Positions 17,950 to 26,226 of a stretch of 64,000 nucleotides of DNA are shown here, in pieces. The stretch is from contig NZ_JAXHCH010000002.1 in NCBI RefSeq assembly GCF_042466415.1, forward strand, positions 1,116,001 to 1,180,000, in the 5' to 3' direction. This stretch comes from Albirhodobacter sp042466415 (lineage in GTDB: Bacteria; Pseudomonadota; Alphaproteobacteria; Rhodobacterales; Rhodobacteraceae). The notes under the pieces were generated by a model that saw only the letters and a list, made by a program, of their open reading frames with translations, searched no databases and was not told the origin of the DNA. Positions within the stretch are counted from its first letter, which is position 1, and every line of letters begins with the position of its first letter. The position numbers and the translations under genes were made by a program.

Positions 17950-18607
17950 CCAACGCCTCCAAAATCGCATCCGTGGTTGCCGCCCAGCCGACGATGCCGC
18001 CTTGTGCGACAATCATCTCAATCGCGGCCGCCTTGAACGCAGGAAAGTAACTCTCCGTTGCATCCGTCGCGAGGAGGCACTCAAACCCGCGATCATTCGC
18101 CTCTCGCATCGTCGTCTGCACGCAGACCTCGGTCGTCACGCCCGCGAAAACGAGCTGGGTGATCCCTTTTGACGCAAGCGCCTCACCAAACGATGTCCCG
18201 TAAAACGCGCCTTTCCCCGGCTTGTCGATCGTCAACTCGCCTGCAATTGGCGCAAGTTGCGGGACGATTTCCGCGCCGCGTTCCCCTTTGATGAGCACCC
18301 GCCCCATCGCCCCCTCGTCCCCGATCCGTAACGACGGATTGCCACGAGATCGCTTCGCAGGCGGGCAATCCGACAAATCGGGGAGATGACATTCGCGGGT
18401 ATGGAACACCGGAAGGCCCCGCGCCCGAAACCCGTTGAGCAGCCGCGCAACCGTTGGCACAATCGCTTGCACCCGCGAGACATCATTGCCGAGACTTGCG
18501 CCGAACCCGCCCGGCTCAATGAAATCCCGCTGCATATCGATCACGACCAATGCCACGTGATCCGGGATCAGCAGAAAATCGAATGGTGCCGCCTTTATCG
18601 ATCCCAT
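17942..18607 (-). CDS. isochorismatase-fold cysteine hydrolase, possible triuret hydrolase
   Basis: A 221-residue hydrolase with the family's Asp-Lys-Cys triad: Asp24 (VVIDMQRDF), Lys129 (TIDKPGKGAF) and Cys162 (VTTEVCVQTT). It clearly resembles the biuret hydrolase two genes upstream (shared HLPDL, IDKPGKG, REANDRGFEC, QGG) but is a separate paralogue. Known relatives of biuret hydrolase include triuret hydrolase (TrtA), which cleaves triuret to biuret or carboxybiuret. Sitting beside biuret hydrolase makes that a reasonable hypothesis; a ureidoacrylate-type amidase (RutB-like) is an alternative. The start is ATG 18607, just past the ABC ATPase stop; a TTG two codons upstream is less likely. 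Confidence 0.85.
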   Translation of the reverse strand: MGSIKAAPFDFLLIPDHVALVVIDMQRDFIEPGGFGASLGNDVSRVQAIVPTVARLLNGFRARGLPVFHTRECHLPDLSDCPPAKRSRGNPSLRIGDEGAMGRVLIKGERGAEIVPQLAPIAGELTIDKPGKGAFYGTSFGEALASKGITQLVFAGVTTEVCVQTTMREANDRGFECLLATDATESYFPAFKAAAIEMIVAQGGIVGWAATTDAILEALDV

Positions 18608-18609
18608 GC

Positions 18610-20139
18610 TCAATGACCCGCCATATGTTTGCCGATTTCGGCCACATCGGCCGCAGCACCCGTCGTCTCATAGGTGATCTTGCCTTCGGACATCACCAAG
18701 ATGCGGTCCGAAAGCTCCATGATCTCGTCAAGATCCTCGCTGATCAAAAGTACGCCCGTCCCTTTGTTGCGCGCCTCCATGAGCCTGTCGCGGATGGCCG
18801 AAACCGCCCCGAAATCCAGACCGAAGCACGGGTTTGACACGACCAACGCATTTACCTCTCCCGTGAGTTCTCGCCCCAAAACCGCGCGCTGGACATTACC
18901 GCCCGACAAAGACGCGATGCGCGCCTCAGGCGAAGTTGTTTTGACCTGAAACTCTGCGATCAAATCGACGGCGTTGCGTGCCATCGCGCGGCGATTGCGC
19001 CAAAACACCGGTTTCCCATCCTTGCCCGCATCGAACATTTTGAACGCCAGATTTTCAGCGACACTCATTTTAGGCGCGCAAGCATTGCGCAGCGGCTCTT
19101 CGGGAAGATACCTGATTTTGTGGGCGCGCGCCTCGGCACGTGTGGCCTTGTAAGGAACGCCATGCGCCAAAATAGTGCCGTCTTGATAGCGGCGCTGGCC
19201 CGTCAGAATTTCCATCAACTCCATCTGCCCGTTTCCCGAAATTCCGGCGATGCCCAAAATCTCGCCGGAATTAAGCGTCATGTCGTCGATCTCAATCGTT
19301 TTCAGACCGCTGCGATCCTGCGCTTTAATCCTTTGCAGGCTCAAAACAGGGTTGCTGGGCGTATCGACACGTTTACGGCTGCTGATTACCGGCGCCGCCC
19401 CCATCATCTTGCTGCTCATCTCCTCAATCGACATCGTGGCCACCGATCCGCCCGCGACATATTTTCCGCGCCGCAAGATCGTTACGTCGTCGGCAAAGGC
19501 CGTCACCTCACGGAATTTATGCGAGATCATCAACACCGTGAGCGCGCCCGCAGTCGTCATCGCGCGCACATGCCCAAGAACCTCATCCGCCTCGGCGGGT
19601 GTGAGAACCGATGTCGGCTCGTCCAAGATCAGGAACCGGTTCCCGAGATAGAGCTGTTTTACGATCTCCAGCTTTTGCTTCTCACCCGCCGCCAGTTGCC
19701 GGACCGGCACGGTCAGGGGGACTTGAAACGGCATTGTCTCCATGAAGGCCGCTAGCGCGCGGTGCTCATGCGCCCAATCAATCATATGAGGCGTATCAGC
19801 GCGACTGATAACGAGGTTTTCAGCCCCCGTCAGGGCCGGCACCAAGGTAAAATGCTGATACACCATCCCCATGCCCAGCGCCTGCGCGGCTTTGGGATCA
19901 GTCATATGCACCTGCGATCCGGCGACGAGCATCTCGCCACTCGTCGCGCGGTTGAAGCCCATCAAACATTTCACCAGCGTCGACTTGCCCGCGCCATTCT
20001 CCCCCAAAAGGGCGTGAAATGTGCCCGCCGGAATTTTCAAAGAGACGTTGTCAAGCGCGGTGAAATCGCCAAAGCGCATCGTCATTCCGATGGCTTCGAC
20101 GCTGATCGCCCCGCCCTTCGTGACTTTGAGCGCGCTCAT
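18610..20139 (-). CDS. BMP-type (nucleoside-like) ABC transporter ATP-binding protein, two NBDs
   Basis: A 509-residue tandem ATPase. NBD1 has Walker A GENGAGKST, signature LAAGEKQKLEI and Walker B FLILDEPTSVL. NBD2 has a degenerate P-loop (GISGNGQMELMEIL) and signature LSGGNVQRAVLGREL, as usual in simple-sugar and nucleoside (YufO/NupA-like) importers. It energises the two permeases encoded upstream in the operon. The ATGA overlap with biuH fixes the start at 20139; a frame extending to 20274 is antisense-like leader. Substrate is inferred from neighbours: biuret, triuret or another ureido compound. Confidence 0.92.
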   Translation of the reverse strand: MSALKVTKGGAISVEAIGMTMRFGDFTALDNVSLKIPAGTFHALLGENGAGKSTLVKCLMGFNRATSGEMLVAGSQVHMTDPKAAQALGMGMVYQHFTLVPALTGAENLVISRADTPHMIDWAHEHRALAAFMETMPFQVPLTVPVRQLAAGEKQKLEIVKQLYLGNRFLILDEPTSVLTPAEADEVLGHVRAMTTAGALTVLMISHKFREVTAFADDVTILRRGKYVAGGSVATMSIEEMSSKMMGAAPVISSRKRVDTPSNPVLSLQRIKAQDRSGLKTIEIDDMTLNSGEILGIAGISGNGQMELMEILTGQRRYQDGTILAHGVPYKATRAEARAHKIRYLPEEPLRNACAPKMSVAENLAFKMFDAGKDGKPVFWRNRRAMARNAVDLIAEFQVKTTSPEARIASLSGGNVQRAVLGRELTGEVNALVVSNPCFGLDFGAVSAIRDRLMEARNKGTGVLLISEDLDEIMELSDRILVMSEGKITYETTGAAADVAEIGKHMAGH

Positions 20140-20816
20140 TTGGGCAGCCCCGCGATCAGATCGTCGCTTGTCGTGACCGCACCAAAGACGCCGCCTTGCA
20201 TCGTCACCATCTTGATCGCCGCTGCGTGGTTCGCCGGATCGGTAGCGCCGCAACAATCCTCCACCACCAGACATTCAAACCCGCGATCATTCGCCTCACG
20301 TTGGGTGGTGGACACGCAGACATCGGTGGTGATGCCCGTCAGGATCAAGTTTTCGATCCCCTTGGTGCGCAAGATCAATTCCAGATCCGTTGCGTAGAAA
20401 CTCCCCTTCCCCGGCTTGTCGATAATGCACTCGCCCGGCAAAGGATAAAGCTCGGGGATAATATCCCACCCCGCCTCCCCGCGGATCAAGATCCTGCCGC
20501 AGGGGCCCGCATCGCCGATCCCCGCGCCCATTTGTTGACTGCGCCACCGTTTGTTGGGCGGCAAATCCGCCAGATCAGGGCGATGCCCCTCGCGCGTGTG
20601 GATGATGTGATACCCTTTCGCGCGCATATCCGTGAGCAGAGCTTTGATTGGCGCGATCGGGGCTTGCGTCAGGGAAAGATCGTATCCCATGTGATCGACA
20701 TAGCCCCCGACCCCGCAAAAATCTGTCTGCATATCAATGATAATCAACGCCGTGTTTTCAGGGCGCAGGTCACCGTTGTAGGGCCACGCGTAAGGGTGGC
20801 TCTGGATTTTCGTCAC
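20136..20816 (-). CDS. biuH: biuret amidohydrolase (biuret hydrolase)
   Basis: A 226-residue isochorismatase-superfamily enzyme that hydrolyses biuret to allophanate and ammonia. The triad is Asp28 (IIIDMQTDF), Lys134 (IIDKPGKGSF) and Cys167 (ITTDVCVSTT). Gln207 (MQGGVFG) is also present, and the spacing between all four matches that of characterised Rhizobium BiuH as I remember it. Stretches PYAWPYNGDLRPENTALIII, GYVDHMGYDLSL and HRPDLADLPPNKRWRSQ are near-identical in type to known BiuH. The start is GTG 20816, overlapping the formamidase stop as GTGA. The divergently encoded allophanate hydrolase supplies the next step. Confidence 0.9.
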   Translation of the reverse strand: MTKIQSHPYAWPYNGDLRPENTALIIIDMQTDFCGVGGYVDHMGYDLSLTQAPIAPIKALLTDMRAKGYHIIHTREGHRPDLADLPPNKRWRSQQMGAGIGDAGPCGRILIRGEAGWDIIPELYPLPGECIIDKPGKGSFYATDLELILRTKGIENLILTGITTDVCVSTTQREANDRGFECLVVEDCCGATDPANHAAAIKMVTMQGGVFGAVTTSDDLIAGLPK

Positions 20817-21823
20817 TGGTCCATCTCCCGCTCGCCGAATTTGCGGTTTGGTCGTGGGAAGCCGCAGCTTGTACCATCGGTCACCTTGACCTCGTCCTCC
20901 CATGGCAGGCGGTATTCCCCCTTTGCCAGATCGGTCATGTATGTATAGGGGCAATCCTGTGCGCCGCCTTTCACCGCAACATAGCCGCGATGCCCGAACT
21001 GATACGGGTTGTTCTCGACGCCCCAGCCGATCCGCGCTTCGCGAACGATATCGGGACGCACTTCGGCGGTGATGATTTCATCGACACGCCCCGTTTTCCC
21101 ATGCGCGATCACCGTGCCTTCATGGTCGATGATCATCGCCTCGCCCATGCTGTCGAACGTGCCATCCGATCCGCACATGCACACATTGGCCGTGATCATC
21201 AGGTTGCAAAAACTGTTGGTCTGGTTCGTGAAACGCCATGCCTCGCGCATCGGCGCGGTATATCCGGCCGTCCGGATCATGATCTCCGCGCCCTTATAGG
21301 CGGCCTCGCGGGCCATCTCGGGGAACATACCGTCGTGACAGATAATCAACCCGATCTTAGCACCATTCGGGCCGACACAGACCGGAATGCCGCCATCGCC
21401 CGGTTCCCACGGCTCCACCGGCACCCACGGGTGCATCTTGCGGTAGTAAAGCTGAACTTCGCCTTGCGGGTCGATAATCAGCCCCGTGTTGTAAGGATAG
21501 CCGCCCGGGTTCAGCTCCATAATCGAGAAGCATCCCCAGATAGCGTTATCGATACAGGCTTGCTTGAGCTGGGCAACCTCCGGCCCGTCCATGCTGCACA
21601 TGATCTCGGGGTTCGTATCCATCGATAACCCGTGCAGCATATATTCGGGGAAGACGACCAAATCCATCGTCGCCATATTGCGGCGCGCTTTAGCAACCAG
21701 TTCCACAACGCGCGCAGTTTGGGCAGTCAGCTGTGCCTTGGTCTCAACGACCGGCAGTTGCAGTTGCACCATCCCGATGACAACGCCCTGATCGGACTTA
21801 TTCAAACCACCTAAACCATTCAT
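20813..21823 (-). CDS. formamidase / aliphatic amidase (nitrilase superfamily, AmiF-like)
   Basis: A 336-residue C-N hydrolase with the Glu-Lys-Cys triad: Glu60 (VFPEYMLHG), Lys129 (YYRKMHPW) and Cys162 (IICHDGMFPE). The pattern CFSIMELNPGGYPYNTGLI, then WEPGDGGIPVC, and the C-terminal GHRGYVAVKGG with TYMTDLAKGEYRLPWED matches bacterial formamidase AmiF (formamide to formate and ammonia). AAGGAGA precedes the ATG at 21823. It lies between the permease genes and biuH in the same operon. A small ureido or amide side product, or another aliphatic amide, could be the true substrate. Confidence 0.86.
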   Translation of the reverse strand: MNGLGGLNKSDQGVVIGMVQLQLPVVETKAQLTAQTARVVELVAKARRNMATMDLVVFPEYMLHGLSMDTNPEIMCSMDGPEVAQLKQACIDNAIWGCFSIMELNPGGYPYNTGLIIDPQGEVQLYYRKMHPWVPVEPWEPGDGGIPVCVGPNGAKIGLIICHDGMFPEMAREAAYKGAEIMIRTAGYTAPMREAWRFTNQTNSFCNLMITANVCMCGSDGTFDSMGEAMIIDHEGTVIAHGKTGRVDEIITAEVRPDIVREARIGWGVENNPYQFGHRGYVAVKGGAQDCPYTYMTDLAKGEYRLPWEDEVKVTDGTSCGFPRPNRKFGEREMDQ

Positions 21824-21848
21824 CTTGCGTCTCCTTATTTACCAACGA

Positions 21849-22775
21849 CTATTTGGTCAGTGTCAGTGCAAGCGGTGCGCCTTGCACGGCGCGATCCAGC
21901 GAACTCGTGACGATCAAAAGCCCGAGCGTGAGCGCGTAAGGCGCTGCGAAAAACAGGTAATATCCCTCGGACACCCCGACGGATTGCAACGCAGGGCCAA
22001 GCGCACCCGCGCCGCCAAAGAGCAAGGCAGCCCAGAAACAATTGATCGGGTTCCAGCGTGCAAAGATCACCAGCGCAATCGCCATCAGGCCCTGCCCCGA
22101 CGAAATGCCTTCCGTCCAGCTGCCCGGATAATAAAGCGAAAGATACGCGCCCCCTACGCCGGCCAGCGCGCCGCCCGCTCCTGTCGCCAAAAGTCGCACG
22201 CGGTCAGGATTGATCCCCATCGCCCGCGCCGCATCCGTGCTATCCCCGACAACGCGCAGCGTCAGGCCGATCTTCGTTGAACGCAGCATCCACGCCATTG
22301 CGACAGCGAGCAGCCCGCCCACGATGAACAAGATATTCACCTGTAGCGCCGCGCGGAGCTGCGGAATATCCGACCAAAATCCGAAGTTGATCGCGGGCAG
22401 GTCAGGCGCTTGGGGCTGGATGTAGGGTTTGCCAAAGAAAAACGCGAGCCCCATGCCCAGCATCATCATCGCGATGCCCACCGCGATATCGTTGACGCCT
22501 TTGAACTTACAAATCCAACCATGCAGCAAGCCAAAGCAAGCGCCGATGAGCGCCGCCGCCAACACCCCCGCAAAAGCGCTGCCTGTTTCATAGGCGACGG
22601 CATAGCCGCTCATCGCGCCAAAGACCAACGTGCCTTCCAGACCCAGATTGAAACGACCCGATCGCTCGGTCAGCACCTCGCCCAGAGAGACGAAGATGAA
22701 CGGTGTCGACACACGGATCGCCCCGCCCAAAATGGCGATCGGCACACCCCAAAGTCCAACATCAACGGGTTCCAT
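21849..22775 (-). CDS. BMP-type ABC transporter permease (second subunit)
   Basis: A 308-residue inner-membrane permease of the branched-chain/BMP permease fold with about 8-9 hydrophobic segments. The opening GGAIRVSTPFIFVSLGEVLTERSGRFNLGLEGTL is split by the classical NLGLEG motif of nucleoside-type permeases (YufQ/NupC-like). The TAATG overlap with the upstream permease sets the ATG at 22775. It forms the translocation pore together with the product of the preceding gene. Confidence 0.9.
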   Translation of the reverse strand: MEPVDVGLWGVPIAILGGAIRVSTPFIFVSLGEVLTERSGRFNLGLEGTLVFGAMSGYAVAYETGSAFAGVLAAALIGACFGLLHGWICKFKGVNDIAVGIAMMMLGMGLAFFFGKPYIQPQAPDLPAINFGFWSDIPQLRAALQVNILFIVGGLLAVAMAWMLRSTKIGLTLRVVGDSTDAARAMGINPDRVRLLATGAGGALAGVGGAYLSLYYPGSWTEGISSGQGLMAIALVIFARWNPINCFWAALLFGGAGALGPALQSVGVSEGYYLFFAAPYALTLGLLIVTSSLDRAVQGAPLALTLTK

Positions 22776-23878
22776 TATCGTTTCTCCCCAAAGGCGGCTG
22801 TGAAAATGCGCATGCGGCCGTAGAGTGTCTCGCTCAACAAGATGATGAGAAACACGATCCCCTCAAAGACGAGAATGGTCGCATCCGGTAACTCCATGCG
22901 CCGCTGCACCAATCCGCTGGAGGCCTCAAAACCGCCGAACAACACCGCGACGGGCAAAATCGCGATCGGATTGTGACGCGCGAGGAACGCAATCAGGATG
23001 CCGGTATATCCATAACCGGCAATGAGGGATGCATTCGCAGAGCCGTGCACCGCCGCAACCTCATAATAGCCCGCCAAGCCCGCGAACGCCCCGCCGAGCG
23101 CGGTGAAACCAATCACCAGACGGCTGACCGGCAATCCCTGTACCTGCGCCGCGCGCACGTTATCCCCCGCGATGCGCGCCGCAAAGCCAAGGGTTGTCCG
23201 CTCAATCAGCACCCAAGCAAACACGCACGCGAGCACCCCTGCCAAAATACCCCAATGCGACGGGAGGATTGGCATCGTCCCAACACGCAACGTGTCGATT
23301 AACGGAATGGTCGAGGGCTTGTTCATCGACGCCGGATCACGGAACGGGCCCTCGACGAAATGATTAAGCAGAGCAATACCGATATAGGCCATCAGGAGCG
23401 ATGCAATCGTCTCGTTCACGCCACGTTTGATCCGCAGCGCGCCCACCACACCGATCCAGATCCCGCCGATGATCATCGCGCTCACAGCCATCGCCGACAT
23501 GCCCAACCAGACCGGCAGACCGACAACCGCCGTCCCCGTCATCGCAGCCGCAAGCCCCCCCAACACAATCGCCCCCTCGCCCCCGATCACAACCAAGCCC
23601 AGCCGCGCGGGAAGCGCGACGCAAAGCGCGGCCAAAACCAAAGGTGCCACACGCGAAAGCGTGTTTTGCCAAGAGAACGCCGATGAGAACCCAGCTTTCC
23701 AAACAAGTTGGTAGAATTCGACGGGCGATTTGCCGAGCAAAAGCAGAAATAGGCTGAAAGCCGCGAACCCGGCCAACAAAGCGCCAATCGGGATCACGAC
23801 GGCCTCTGCCCGCAGCATCAGACCCCGAAGGGTCTGAGCTACGGATGCGCTCGGCTTCATGGCGAGATCGACAGCCAT
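22775..23878 (-). CDS. BMP-type ABC transporter permease (first subunit)
   Basis: A 367-residue permease starting MAVDLAMKPSASVAQTLRG. The family pattern ARLGLVVIGGEGAIVLGG and INRGVNETIASLLMAYI-like RIKRGVNETIASLLM mark it as the YufP-like partner, with about 9-10 membrane segments. The start at 23878 lies immediately after the TAA of the binding-protein gene; the longer frame to 24070 is antisense to that gene's codons. It functions in the same importer as the ATPase, second permease and BMP binding protein. Confidence 0.9.
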   Translation of the reverse strand: MAVDLAMKPSASVAQTLRGLMLRAEAVVIPIGALLAGFAAFSLFLLLLGKSPVEFYQLVWKAGFSSAFSWQNTLSRVAPLVLAALCVALPARLGLVVIGGEGAIVLGGLAAAMTGTAVVGLPVWLGMSAMAVSAMIIGGIWIGVVGALRIKRGVNETIASLLMAYIGIALLNHFVEGPFRDPASMNKPSTIPLIDTLRVGTMPILPSHWGILAGVLACVFAWVLIERTTLGFAARIAGDNVRAAQVQGLPVSRLVIGFTALGGAFAGLAGYYEVAAVHGSANASLIAGYGYTGILIAFLARHNPIAILPVAVLFGGFEASSGLVQRRMELPDATILVFEGIVFLIILLSETLYGRMRIFTAAFGEKR

Positions 23879-23879
23879 G

Positions 23880-25001
23880 TTAGCTCGTCGACCCAAGGAC
23901 GCCCTCGACGAGGTAATCCATGCTCTCGATCGCGACATCGGTTTCAACGAAGGACTTACCTGCCGCTGCAACCACATTGCCCTTGTTATCTTTAAGCGGT
24001 CCTTTGATCGCGGCGAACCCGCCTGCGATGATCTCGGCTTTGACGGCCTCGAACTGGGCACGTGCGGCATCGCTTACTGCGGGGCCAAGCGGGCTCATTT
24101 TGATGAAACCATCCGCCAAACCACCCCGCACGAAGTTCGGGATCGGCTCGCCTGCAATGGTTTTGGCCACCATATCGGTGTAAACATTTGCCCAATTCCA
24201 TTCGGCACCGGTCAGATATTTGTCGCCCGCGATCGGCGTTTGATCGGCGTGATATCCGCAAACATACATCCCGCGCGCAACGGCGGTCTCGCAGACGACC
24301 TTGGGGCCATCAACGTGGCAGGTCACAACATCACAGCCCTGATCCGCAAGAGCGTTCGTCGCCTCCGCCTCTTTAACCGCCAACGACCATTCGCCCGTGA
24401 AAATCACCTGACAGACGATTGTCGGGTCAACAGAGCGCGCGCCCAGCAAGAACGAGTTGATGTTGTTTAAGACTTGCGGGATCGGTTTCGCCGCGACAAA
24501 GCCGATCTTCTTGGTCTTGGTCGCATGACCGGCTGCAACGCCGTTCAAATATTGGCCCATGCCGATATAGCCGAAATATGATCCCGCGTTCGAGGGGTTG
24601 CCCTCGGACCACAAACCACCGCAATGCTCGAACCGGACATCAGGATGCTTGGGCGCGACCTCAAGAACATGCGGGTTATAATAGCCAAACGAGGTCGGGA
24701 AGATCAGCTTCGCGCCGTCGAAATTGATCATCGACTCCATGGAATTCTGCACGTCCTGACTTTCGGGCACGTTTTCCTCTTCCAAAACGGTGACACCCGC
24801 CATCGCTTTCACCGCCGCAGCGCCTTCCGCATGGGCTTGGTTGTAGCCAAAGTCATCTTTCGGGCCGACATAGATAAATCCAACCGTCAGCGGATCAGCC
24901 GCCATTGCGGGGCGTGCAAAACCACCGAGCGTGGCTGCGCCAAAGGCGGCGGCGGATGTGCCAAGGAATCGCCGACGATTGAGGGAGGTCATATTGGTCA
25001 T
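23880..25001 (-). CDS. BMP-family substrate-binding protein of the ureido-compound ABC importer
   Basis: A 373-residue exported protein with a twin-arginine-type signal (LNRRRFLGTSAAAFG... ending AMAA). BMP family stretches VGFIYVGPKDDFGYNQAHA, GYIGMGQYLNGVAAGHATK and IGFVAAKPIPQVLNNINSF follow. The family binds nucleosides and related compounds in the periplasm. GGAG sits seven bases before ATG 25001; a TTG at 25013 is less likely. It is the first gene of the operon, 114 bp downstream of a LysR-type palindrome. Biuret or a related N-rich compound is the likely ligand because of the enzymes encoded behind it (inference). Confidence 0.9.
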   Translation of the reverse strand: MTNMTSLNRRRFLGTSAAAFGAATLGGFARPAMAADPLTVGFIYVGPKDDFGYNQAHAEGAAAVKAMAGVTVLEEENVPESQDVQNSMESMINFDGAKLIFPTSFGYYNPHVLEVAPKHPDVRFEHCGGLWSEGNPSNAGSYFGYIGMGQYLNGVAAGHATKTKKIGFVAAKPIPQVLNNINSFLLGARSVDPTIVCQVIFTGEWSLAVKEAEATNALADQGCDVVTCHVDGPKVVCETAVARGMYVCGYHADQTPIAGDKYLTGAEWNWANVYTDMVAKTIAGEPIPNFVRGGLADGFIKMSPLGPAVSDAARAQFEAVKAEIIAGGFAAIKGPLKDNKGNVVAAAGKSFVETDVAIESMDYLVEGVLGSTS

Positions 25002-25114
25002 TCGTTGCTCCAACGGCTGATGCGCTGCTCTGACAGGTGAGCATGCGGTTTCGATGAATCAGAGGCTACGAAGTTTGAGCGGTGATTACGTCTGCTTAAT
25101 TTTCGACAAAGCGG

Positions 25115-25127
25115 TGCAAAAAATGCA
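25115..25127. promoter_or_regulatory. candidate LysR operator upstream of the BMP/biuret operon
   Basis: TGCA-AAAAA-TGCA, the exact reverse complement of the core of the site at 26092-26104. Similarity continues beyond the core (both read GCTGCATTTTTTGCA on one strand, then a CG-rich turn and TTTTGT or CTTTGT). It is 114 bp before the first gene, a distance fitting a LysR activator site. Confidence 0.65.
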
Positions 25128-25159
25128 GCGGTCGGATCGGGGCTGCGGTTAACTCAGGG

Positions 25160-26065
25160 TCAAGCCTCGGCCGCCAATCCCTCCAAGGCACGTGATAACG
25201 TCATGCCAAATCGCGCGGAGGCCACCGGAAGCGTCCGCCCTCGCAATTGGCACAGCACCAGATTCCCTGCCGCAACATCCCGCACAGAGATCGGCCGCGA
25301 TGTGAGGTCGACGCATCCTGTCATGTCGAGACCAATCGGGATCTGGAACGCAATCGCATTCTCATGGCGCACGTAGTGGCGCATGAATTCGAAGCTGTCG
25401 GATTTCGCAATAGGGCGCATCGGGCGCGATCCCCGCGCGGCCGCATCATCCAGCATTGCGCGCACGCCATACCGCCGCGAAGGGATCACATGCGGCTCAT
25501 CAAGGCACTCGCGCAGGCGCACTTCAGATTTCGCGGCCAGCGGATGATCGCGCCGCATAATCGCATGAATAACCTGCGGGATGCGCATCAAAACATCCAG
25601 ATCAACGAGATGCACAGGCTCGAACACCAGGGCGAGATCGCTTTTGAAGGTGGCAAGATCATGCTCCGCCGCCTCACGGTCCCGCACCTGCACGGAAAAC
25701 GTCACTCCCGGATGCTCACGGCGATAGGCCGCGATATGTGCGGGCAGGAAATACGGGATGAGCGCTTGCGAACACGCGACGGTGACATGGCCGCGCCGCT
25801 CGCCAGACAGATCCGCCACTTGGCTGCGCACGCGGCGCAGATCTGACTCCTGCATCAAAAAATGCTGCATCAAAAGCTCGCCGGCCGGATTGAGGCGCAC
25901 CCCGCGTGGCAAGCGCTCAAAAATTTCGCCGCCGAATTCCTCCTCAAACCGCTGAATCCGACGGTTGAGCGCAGAGGCGGTGATGTTCATATCATCCGCC
26001 GCCTTGCGAATGGAGCCTGCCCGCGCGACGCCCTCAATATACCGGAATGTCTGAAGATGTTTCAT
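25160..26065 (-). CDS. LysR-family transcriptional regulator of the biuret/allophanate genes (probable)
   Basis: A 301-residue LysR protein from ATG 26065 (MKHLQTFRYIEGVARAGSIR). The N-terminal winged HTH spans about residues 1-60 (AADDMNITASALNRRIQRFE, FERLPRGVRLNPAG). A periplasmic-binding-like effector domain follows (RRGHVTVACSQALIPYFLP). The frame runs open to 26242, but the extra 59 residues are not LysR-like and cross the operator. It is divergent from allophanate hydrolase and follows the BMP operon promoter region. The palindrome 24 bp before its start recurs at the BMP operon, so it probably regulates itself and both flanking units, in response to a ureido compound. Confidence 0.9.
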   Translation of the reverse strand: MKHLQTFRYIEGVARAGSIRKAADDMNITASALNRRIQRFEEEFGGEIFERLPRGVRLNPAGELLMQHFLMQESDLRRVRSQVADLSGERRGHVTVACSQALIPYFLPAHIAAYRREHPGVTFSVQVRDREAAEHDLATFKSDLALVFEPVHLVDLDVLMRIPQVIHAIMRRDHPLAAKSEVRLRECLDEPHVIPSRRYGVRAMLDDAAARGSRPMRPIAKSDSFEFMRHYVRHENAIAFQIPIGLDMTGCVDLTSRPISVRDVAAGNLVLCQLRGRTLPVASARFGMTLSRALEGLAAEA

Positions 26066-26088
26066 AGTTTGCCCGCCCCTAAACTTAG

Positions 26089-26107
26089 CGCTGCATTTTT
26101 TGCAGCG
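26089..26107. promoter_or_regulatory. candidate LysR operator between lysR and allophanate hydrolase
   Basis: CGCTGCA-TTTTT-TGCAGCG, a perfect inverted repeat with 7-bp arms and a 5-bp T-tract centre. It lies 24 bp upstream of the lysR start and 120 bp upstream of the allophanate hydrolase start. The core is repeated at 25115-25127. The geometry is right for LysR autoregulation and divergent activation. Confidence 0.68.
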
Positions 26108-26226
26108 GTTTTGTGAATTCTTAGCATTTGAAATGCGCAGCACAACATCCGACCAGTAAGGAGCGAGCGGATGACACAGCGTCATGCGCCAGTTTTGCCC
26201 CGAGCTATTTGCGGAAGAACCCAAAG

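Noticed and set aside
24000..24070. Extended N-terminus of the first BMP permease (frame open to 24070)
   Set aside because: The 64 extra residues overlap the end of the binding-protein gene and are basic and unstructured. The ATG at 23878 directly follows that gene's stop.
25010..25160. Guanidine (ykkC-type) riboswitch before the BMP/biuret operon
   Set aside because: I looked because of the urea-like substrates. No ykkC core motifs are visible; only the LysR-type palindrome stands out.
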